A DNA stretch of 64,000 nt from an uncultured Eubacteriales bacterium (GTDB lineage Bacteria > Bacillota > Clostridia > Oscillospirales > Acutalibacteraceae), in contig CAKSQO010000002.1 of NCBI GenBank assembly GCA_934486615.1, forward strand, positions 124,001 through 188,000, written 5' to 3'. Positions within the stretch are counted from its first letter, which is position 1. The number at the start of each line of letters is the position of its first letter. The notes beneath the pieces are model-generated. The model was not told the origin of the DNA. It worked only from the letters and a program-made list of their open reading frames with translations, and did no database searches. Shown piece by piece: positions 58,847 to 64,000 of the stretch. The translations under genes were made by a program, and so were the position numbers.

Positions 58847-59770
58847 ATGGTCTATGACGCAGCCGTTGTCGGCGCGGGAATGGGCGGGCTGACCGCCGCA
58901 ATATATCTGTCGCTTGCGGGACTGAAGGTCGCTGTTATCGAGAGCAGGTACCCCGGCGGGCAGATTGCCGAGTCGGCAGAGGTTATGAACTTTCCGGGCT
59001 TCGAGCGCATAGGCGGTGCTGAGCTTTCACAGCGCGTTGCCGCTCAGGCGAAGAGCTGCGGCGCGGTAATTCTGGACGGCGAGGTCACCTCGTTCGAAGC
59101 GGACGGCGACGTAAAGCGGCTGATAATGCAGTCGGGCGATGTCCTCGCGCGCGGCGCAGTCATCGCCGCAGGGTCGCAGCCGCGGCGCGCGGGCTTTGCG
59201 GGTGAAGCGGAGTTCAGCGGGCGCGGTGTCAGCTACTGCGCGACGTGCGACGCGCCGTTTTGCAGAGGCAAAACGGTCTTTGTCGTCGGCGGCGGCAACG
59301 CGGCCGCGCAGGGCGCGCTGTATCTGGCCCGGTTTGCCGAGCGCGTGATCGTGCTGGTGCGCTCGGGCGCGCTCAGGTGCGACGCGGCCTTGAGCGACAA
59401 GCTCAAAGCGGACGGCAGAATCGAGGTGCGCTTTAACTCGGTTATTGAAGAAGTCGGCGGCTCCCGCCGTGTTGACCGTGCGGTGATTTGCGACAAAGTA
59501 AGCGGTGCCGTCGAAGAAGTCGGCGGCGCGACCGGCGGCATTTCGGTGTTCGTTTTTGCGGGGCACACTCCCGCAAGCGCGCCGTTTGCAAGCGCTGTCA
59601 GGGTCGATGGCGACGGTTACATCGTGACAGACGAAAAGCTGCAAACGAGCGCTTTGGGCGTATTCGCGGCGGGCGACATTGTCAGAAAGCCGCTGCGCCA
59701 GCTTGTCACCGCAGCCGCCGACGGCGCGCTTGCAGCGGTCGGCTTGGAGAAGTTTCTGCGGCTTGGCTGA
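58847..59770 (+). CDS. Thioredoxin reductase-like FAD oxidoreductase
   Basis: The 307-residue flavoprotein has the FAD loop VVGAGMGGLTAAIYLSLAG, the redox pair CATC (C131, C134) in VSYCATCDAPFCRGK, the NAD(P)H loop VFVVGGGNAAAQGALYLARF and the C-terminal GVFAAGDIVRKPLRQLVTAA. This is the TrxB layout. The GGGNAA form of the pyridine loop, instead of GGGDSA, and a variable C-terminal half make its thioredoxin partner uncertain; some such enzymes use ferredoxin or NADH. No thioredoxin gene is adjacent. It follows the DUF1624 gene by 4 bases. Confidence 0.87.
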   Translation: MVYDAAVVGAGMGGLTAAIYLSLAGLKVAVIESRYPGGQIAESAEVMNFPGFERIGGAELSQRVAAQAKSCGAVILDGEVTSFEADGDVKRLIMQSGDVLARGAVIAAGSQPRRAGFAGEAEFSGRGVSYCATCDAPFCRGKTVFVVGGGNAAAQGALYLARFAERVIVLVRSGALRCDAALSDKLKADGRIEVRFNSVIEEVGGSRRVDRAVICDKVSGAVEEVGGATGGISVFVFAGHTPASAPFASAVRVDGDGYIVTDEKLQTSALGVFAAGDIVRKPLRQLVTAAADGALAAVGLEKFLRLG

Positions 59771-59792
59771 CGCGGCTTTGAAAAATTAAAAC

Positions 59793-59835
59793 AAACACGG
59801 TGCAGACCCTTTTTTTGAGACTGCACCGTGTTTTA
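59793..59835. terminator. Shared terminator, flavoprotein / ABC exporter
   Basis: A perfect 13-bp stem AAACACGGTGCAG/CTGCACCGTGTTT has a T-rich loop and A/T flanks between convergent genes. Confidence 0.9.
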
Positions 59836-59896
59836 CTTTAAAGCTTGGGTTATCCTCCCACCTCTTTCGAGACGGGATTTTTCGCTTTTACAGAGC

Positions 59897-61873
59897 TTAG
59901 TCGAGTTCGACTGCGCCTGTGTAGAGCCGGTAATATCTGCCCTTTTGCTCAAGCAGCTGCTCGTGCGTGCCGCGCTCGACAATCTTGCCGTGCTCGAGCA
60001 CCATTATGGCGTCGGCGTGGCGGACGGTCGACAGACGATGAGCGATTATAAACGTGGTCTTGCCCTTCATCAGGCGGTCAAGGCCGCGCTCGATATGGCG
60101 CTCGGTGCGCGTGTCGACGGAGCTGGTTGCTTCGTCAAGCACGAGAATGGGAGTGTTGGCGATAGCCGCTCTGGCGATGTTCAGCAGCTGGCGCTGACCC
60201 TGCGAGAGGTTCGCGCCGTCGCCCTCTATGACGGTGTCGTAGCCGTCGGACAGCCTCATAATGAACGAGTGGGCGCTTGCGAGCTTGGCGGCGGCTTCGA
60301 CCTCCTCGTCGGTCGCGTCAAGTCGGCCGTAGCGGATATTCTCCCTGACCGTGCCCGTAAAGAGGTGCGTGTCCTGGAGCACCATCGAAATCTTTTTGCG
60401 TATGGTCAGGCGGTTGTACTCGCGAATATCCACGCCGTCGATGAGGATCCGACCCTCGTCTATGTCGTAGAACCTTGTCAGCAGATTGGTTACGGTCGTC
60501 TTGCCCGCGCCCGTCGAGCCGACAAACGCTATCTTCTGCCCCGGCTTTGCATAGAGCGAGAGGTCGCTGAGCACCGTCTTTTCGGGAACATAGCCGAACG
60601 TGACGTGCTCAAATTCAACGTCGCCCTCAACGTTCCGGATAGCCTTGGCTTTGCTTTCCTCTTCGCTTATCTCGGGCTGCTCGTCCATAACGGCAAAGAC
60701 GCGCTCCGCTCCCGCAAGGGCGGCGAAGATGGTGCTCATCTGCATCGAGATCTCGTTTATCGGGCGGGAGAACTGCCGCGAATAGCCTGCGAAAACGGTC
60801 AGCGCACCCGGGGTCATATGACCCAGGCACATCAGTATGCCGCCGATGCCTATTGTAACGCCGTAGCAGACCTGCGAGCTGTTGCCCATGATCGGTCCCA
60901 TAATTCCGCCGTAGAACTGCGCCTTGAACTGCTTGTCGCGCAGGTCGTCGTTGAGAAGCTCAAACTCCTCCTCGCATATCTGCTCGTGATTGAACACCTT
61001 TACAACCTTGCTGCCCGTGACGCTCTCTTCAATATAGCCGTTGACTGCGCCGATGGCGGCCTGCTGACCCGAATAATACTTGCTGCTCCTCTTAGCGATA
61101 GCGCCGCCGGCGAAAATGAACACGGGCACAAACGCAACGGTGATGAGAGTCAGCCAGATGTTGGTGGTGATCATAAAGATGAACGTGCCGATGAGCGTTA
61201 CAGCGCCGCTTACAAGCGAGACAAGCGAGTTGTTGAGCATCGTGTCGATGTTGTCAATATCGTTTGTGTAGCGGCTCATGACCTCGCCCGTGGAGTTGCG
61301 GTCGAAGTACCTGACAGGCAGGGTCTGCATCCTGCGGAAGAGATCGTTTCTTATTCTCTCGACCGAGTTCTGGCTTATTGAAAGCATAAGACGCGCCTGC
61401 AGATAGGTGCAGATGATAGACACAACGTACACTGCGGCAAGCAGCGCAAGCGCCGCGGTTATATAGACCGTTACCGAGCCTGCGGTCGACTCCATTGCAG
61501 AGGAGATAACGGGCAGGCCGCATATCTTCTCGATAACCGAGTCGGCTATACGCTCCATTTTGCTCATGCTGCCCTGATTACCCGTGACAAAGTAGGTCAG
61601 GCGGTTGATTATCGGTGCGAGCATATACGAGCCGCAAAGGCTTGCGGCGGTGTTGAGCAGCATACAGATCAGGACGATGACAAAGCGGAACTTGTATTCT
61701 CCCACATAGCGGAGCAGGCGCTTGACGGTCGCGCCCGCGTTCTTCGGCTTGCCCTTGCCGCCGCGCATACCCGGACCGCCGGGGCCGCGTCCGCCCATCG
61801 GGCCGCGCTTTTTATCGGGTCTCTTGGAGCTGTACTGCTTTTGGAGGTCTTCAAGAGTTCTTTTCTTTTCCAT
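59897..61873 (-). CDS. ABC exporter subunit (heterodimeric, MsbA/BmrCD-like), second partner
   Basis: The 658-residue protein begins with a hydrophilic Lys/Gly/Arg/Pro-rich extension of about 45 residues (GPMGGRGPGGPGMRGGKGKP). Six membrane helices and an ATPase domain follow, with Walker A GSTGAGKTT, signature NLSQGQRQLL, Walker B PILVLDEATSSVD and the switch AHRLSTVRHA. It pairs with the gene at 61875 to form a multidrug or lipid exporter. One base separates them. The glycine-rich extension is often seen in the second partner of such pairs. The substrate is unknown. Confidence 0.92.
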   Translation of the reverse strand: MEKKRTLEDLQKQYSSKRPDKKRGPMGGRGPGGPGMRGGKGKPKNAGATVKRLLRYVGEYKFRFVIVLICMLLNTAASLCGSYMLAPIINRLTYFVTGNQGSMSKMERIADSVIEKICGLPVISSAMESTAGSVTVYITAALALLAAVYVVSIICTYLQARLMLSISQNSVERIRNDLFRRMQTLPVRYFDRNSTGEVMSRYTNDIDNIDTMLNNSLVSLVSGAVTLIGTFIFMITTNIWLTLITVAFVPVFIFAGGAIAKRSSKYYSGQQAAIGAVNGYIEESVTGSKVVKVFNHEQICEEEFELLNDDLRDKQFKAQFYGGIMGPIMGNSSQVCYGVTIGIGGILMCLGHMTPGALTVFAGYSRQFSRPINEISMQMSTIFAALAGAERVFAVMDEQPEISEEESKAKAIRNVEGDVEFEHVTFGYVPEKTVLSDLSLYAKPGQKIAFVGSTGAGKTTVTNLLTRFYDIDEGRILIDGVDIREYNRLTIRKKISMVLQDTHLFTGTVRENIRYGRLDATDEEVEAAAKLASAHSFIMRLSDGYDTVIEGDGANLSQGQRQLLNIARAAIANTPILVLDEATSSVDTRTERHIERGLDRLMKGKTTFIIAHRLSTVRHADAIMVLEHGKIVERGTHEQLLEQKGRYYRLYTGAVELD

Positions 61874-61874
61874 C

Positions 61875-63608
61875 TTAAAGCTCCTCCTTGTCTACCTGAG
61901 AATAGTAAATTTCCTGATAGGTTTCGTTATTTTTGATAAGCTCGTTGTGCGTGCCGACGCCGCATATCCTGCCGTCGTCCATAACAACTATCTTGTCGGC
62001 TTCCTTAACCGACGAAATGCGCTGCGCAATGATTATCTTGGTTGAGCCGGCAAGGTCGTTTGCGAACGCTTCCCTTATCTTTGCCTCGGTGGCGGTGTCG
62101 ACCGCACTGGTCGAATCGTCGAGAATGAGTATCTTCGGGTGCTTGAGCAGTGCTCTGGCAATGCAAAGGCGCTGCTTCTGGCCGCCCGAGACGTTCGTGC
62201 CGCCCTGATCGAGCATGGTCTCGTAGCCGTCGGGGAAATTCTTTACGAACAAGTCGGCCTGCGCCTTGTCGGCGGCGGCGGAAATCTGCCCGTCGCTTGC
62301 TTCAAGGTCGCCCCAGCGCAGGTTGTCTGCGATCGTGCCCGAGAACAGCACGTTCTTCTGCAGCACCATGCCGATGCCCTCGCGCAGGTTGTAGAGGCTG
62401 TAATCCTTGACGTTGACTCCGTCGATGAGCACCTCGCCCGCGTCAGCATCGTACAGGCGCGGGATAAGCGACACGAGCGTAGTCTTGCCGCAGCCTGTTG
62501 AGCCGATTATGCCCACGGTCTCGCCCGGCTCGACGGTCAGGTTAATGTCGTCAAGCACCGCGTCGGAGCTGGTCTTATAGTATCTGAACGAGACGTTTTT
62601 GAACTCGACCTTGCCGTCTTTGACGGTCAGGTCCTTCTGCCGGGCGTTGTCGTCGTTTAAGTCAAGCGGCTCGTCGAGCACCTCGGTGATACGCCTTGCC
62701 GAGGCCATGGCGCGCGAGGACATCATAAACAGCATAGTGACCATAAGCAGCGACATAAGTATCTGGGTAACATAGGTGATGAAAGCCGAGAGGTTGCCGA
62801 CCTCCATGCCCGCGTTCATAACAAGCCTGCTGCCGAACCACACGGCTCCGATTATCGTCGCGTACATGCACAGGCTCATAATAGGCTGCAGGAAGATCAT
62901 TACCTTCATCGCGCCCATGCCCGTCTGCTTGAGGTCGCTGTTGGCGTCGGCAAACTTGTTGTTTTCAAAATCCTCGCGGACAAAAGACTTTACCACGCGC
63001 ACGTTGGTGATATTCTCCTGAACGGTGGAGTTCAGGCGGTCGATCTTGGTCTGCATACGCGTAAAGCGCGGGAAGCCCATCTTGGTTATGATGAATATCG
63101 CAACGAGCAGCACGGGAATGCTGACGAGGAATATCATCGAAAGCGTAGGCTCAAGCGAAATCGACATGACCAGCGCGCCTATCATCATTCCCGGCGCGCG
63201 CAGTGCCATTCTGAGCACCATATTGACAAAGTTCTGCAGCTGCGTAACGTCGTTTGTAAGACGCGTAACGAGCGAGCCTGTCGAAAAACGGTCGATATTG
63301 GCAAATGAGAACGCCTGCACCTTTTTATAAACGTCGTCTCTTATATCGGCCGCAAAGTTGACCGAAGCCTTGGCTCCGAAATAGGCGCCGCCCACGCCGC
63401 CGAGCATCATGCAAAGTGCGGTAACGACCATTCCTATCATATAGCCTATGCTTGAGCCGACGGTCAGGCTGCCTGCGCTGTAGCTGTTGATTATCTGCGC
63501 CATAAAGAACGGCATGAATATTTCGCCGACGACCTCGACTATCATACAAAGCGGGCCTGTTATGAAGTATCTTAAATACGGTTTAATATATTTTCCCCAT
63601 CGCTTCAT
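61875..63608 (-). CDS. ABC exporter subunit (heterodimeric, MsbA/BmrCD-like), first partner
   Basis: The 577-residue protein has six membrane helices (KRWGKYIKPYLRYFITGPLC at the start) and an ATPase domain with Walker A GSTGCGKTT, signature NVSGGQKQRL, Walker B KILILDDSTSAVDTATEAKI and a switch region AQRISSVKEA. The Asp in place of Glu after Walker B (LDDSTS) is the degenerate site of heterodimeric exporters, so this half has reduced ATPase activity. It starts 6 bases after the MarR regulator stop, in the same operon. Together they probably export toxic compounds under MarR control. Confidence 0.92.
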   Translation of the reverse strand: MKRWGKYIKPYLRYFITGPLCMIVEVVGEIFMPFFMAQIINSYSAGSLTVGSSIGYMIGMVVTALCMMLGGVGGAYFGAKASVNFAADIRDDVYKKVQAFSFANIDRFSTGSLVTRLTNDVTQLQNFVNMVLRMALRAPGMMIGALVMSISLEPTLSMIFLVSIPVLLVAIFIITKMGFPRFTRMQTKIDRLNSTVQENITNVRVVKSFVREDFENNKFADANSDLKQTGMGAMKVMIFLQPIMSLCMYATIIGAVWFGSRLVMNAGMEVGNLSAFITYVTQILMSLLMVTMLFMMSSRAMASARRITEVLDEPLDLNDDNARQKDLTVKDGKVEFKNVSFRYYKTSSDAVLDDINLTVEPGETVGIIGSTGCGKTTLVSLIPRLYDADAGEVLIDGVNVKDYSLYNLREGIGMVLQKNVLFSGTIADNLRWGDLEASDGQISAAADKAQADLFVKNFPDGYETMLDQGGTNVSGGQKQRLCIARALLKHPKILILDDSTSAVDTATEAKIREAFANDLAGSTKIIIAQRISSVKEADKIVVMDDGRICGVGTHNELIKNNETYQEIYYSQVDKEEL

Positions 63609-63614
63609 ATCCCG

Positions 63615-64000
63615 TCACCTTCCTTTCAATTCGCTCCCGCCGTCGAGCAAACGGTCGAGATTTGTTTGCATTTTTTCGAGTCCCGTAATCAGAAGTCCGA
63701 GCTCCTGCTCGGTAAAATTCTCGAACATTGCAAGATCCATACTTTCAAACCACTTGTGAGTGCGCGCGATGACTGCGTCGCCCTTTTCGGTTATCTCGAT
63801 CTCGTTTGAGCGATTGTCCTGCAGGCAGACGGTGCGCTTGATGTAGCCGTCGGCCTCGAGCCGCTTCAGCTTGCCCGTCATTGCGGCGGGGCTGACCTCG
63901 AACAGCTTTGCCAGCTCGTGCTGCTTAAGCGGCATTTCAGAGTGATGCAGAGCCATAAGTATGTGGTGCTGACTGCGGCTTATGCCCGTTGAGACAATGA
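63615..64000 (-). CDS. MarR-family transcriptional regulator (5' end beyond window)
   Basis: The frame is open from the window edge: its first visible part is ISRSQHHILMALHHSEMPLK, followed by the winged helix (QHELAKLFEVSPAAMTGKLK, RLEADGYIKRTVCLQDNRSN) and a dimerisation helix at the end. SRSQHHILM is a MarR feature. An internal ATG at 63956 exists, but the upstream frame is clearly coding. It likely represses its own operon, including the ABC exporter. The inducer is unknown. Confidence 0.9.
   Translation of the reverse strand, partial: IVSTGISRSQHHILMALHHSEMPLKQHELAKLFEVSPAAMTGKLKRLEADGYIKRTVCLQDNRSNEIEITEKGDAVIARTHKWFESMDLAMFENFTEQELGLLITGLEKMQTNLDRLLDGGSELKGR

Noticed and set aside
59828..61381. 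517-codon plus-strand open frame opposite the ABC exporter
   Set aside because: The opposite strand encodes an ABC ATPase with all motifs; the plus frame has no family features and begins inside a terminator.
1..64000. CRISPR array, prophage or complete insertion sequence
   Set aside because: No regularly spaced repeats, cas genes, phage structural genes, integrase or intact transposase were found; the GRPKKK remnant alone does not show a mobile element.

Overview
The window looks like a chromosomal segment of a strictly anaerobic, low-oxygen-tolerance Firmicute of the Clostridia, probably the Oscillospirales (Ruminococcaceae/Oscillospiraceae type). The reasons are the [FeFe] hydrogenase with Rex, the rubrerythrin/rubredoxin pair, Firmicute-type riboswitches, Ser/Gly/Ala-rich lipoprotein linkers, strong AGGAGG-type ribosome sites and GC-rich coding style. 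This assignment is inference; no rRNA is present.

Layout. (1) 1-16606: a minus-strand cell-surface polysaccharide locus. From its promoter side it reads: priming sugar-phosphate transferase, a hairpin terminator, then a clearly AT-richer cassette (two pyruvyl-transferase-family proteins, four glycosyltransferases, a Wzy/ligase, a Wzx flippase), then capE, a NeuD/PglD-type acyltransferase, capF and capG, which together predict UDP-N-acetyl-L-fucosamine. The far end is scarred: a truncated ugd joined to a broken GRPKKK-type gene, then a partial repeat-containing membrane protein. (2) 17016-20301: rex, an APH-like kinase, a 2Fe-2S protein and a monomeric [FeFe] hydrogenase. (3) 20515-25362: a liv branched-chain amino-acid ABC operon. 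(4) 25421-27935: a small membrane protein behind a textbook promoter, a stand-alone FakA-like domain and a GH1 beta-glucosidase. (5) 28041-34885: a complete F1Fo ATP synthase operon whose c subunit carries a two-carboxylate, Na+-type ion site. (6) 35126-43269: rpsT, a polysaccharide deacetylase, a lysine riboswitch with an NhaC-family transporter, a MscS channel, an M16C protease and tRNA-Gly(CCC). (7) 43521-48119: a secreted tyrosine-phosphatase lipoprotein, a cobalamin riboswitch controlling a DUF4430 lipoprotein and an ECF S component, and a PII-like protein coupled to a CPA2 antiporter. (8) 48425-53265: an MBOAT/DHHW O-acetylation pair, pyruvate kinase and a Dabb protein. (9) 53329-54394: an intergenic four-repeat Pho-box-like array facing a possible small RNA, then mgtC. 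(10) 54442-64000: metallophosphoesterase, FkbM methyltransferase, rubredoxin, rubrerythrin and PerR/Fur under one Fur-type operator, a DUF1624 membrane protein, a thioredoxin-reductase-like flavoprotein, a heterodimeric ABC exporter and its MarR regulator.

How it fits together. The energy genes suggest fermentative H2 production sensed through NADH (Rex), and a Na+ cycle: a Na+-type ATP synthase, a NhaC-family carrier and a PII-linked cation antiporter. Two riboswitch-controlled uptake systems (lysine, B12) and the liv operon point to a life of scavenging amino acids and cofactors. No CRISPR array, rRNA operon, complete insertion sequence or prophage was seen. The most original candidates are the Pho-box/sRNA locus, the PII-like/antiporter unit, the two-carboxylate c ring, and a UGA-interrupted C-terminal tail on the priming transferase.
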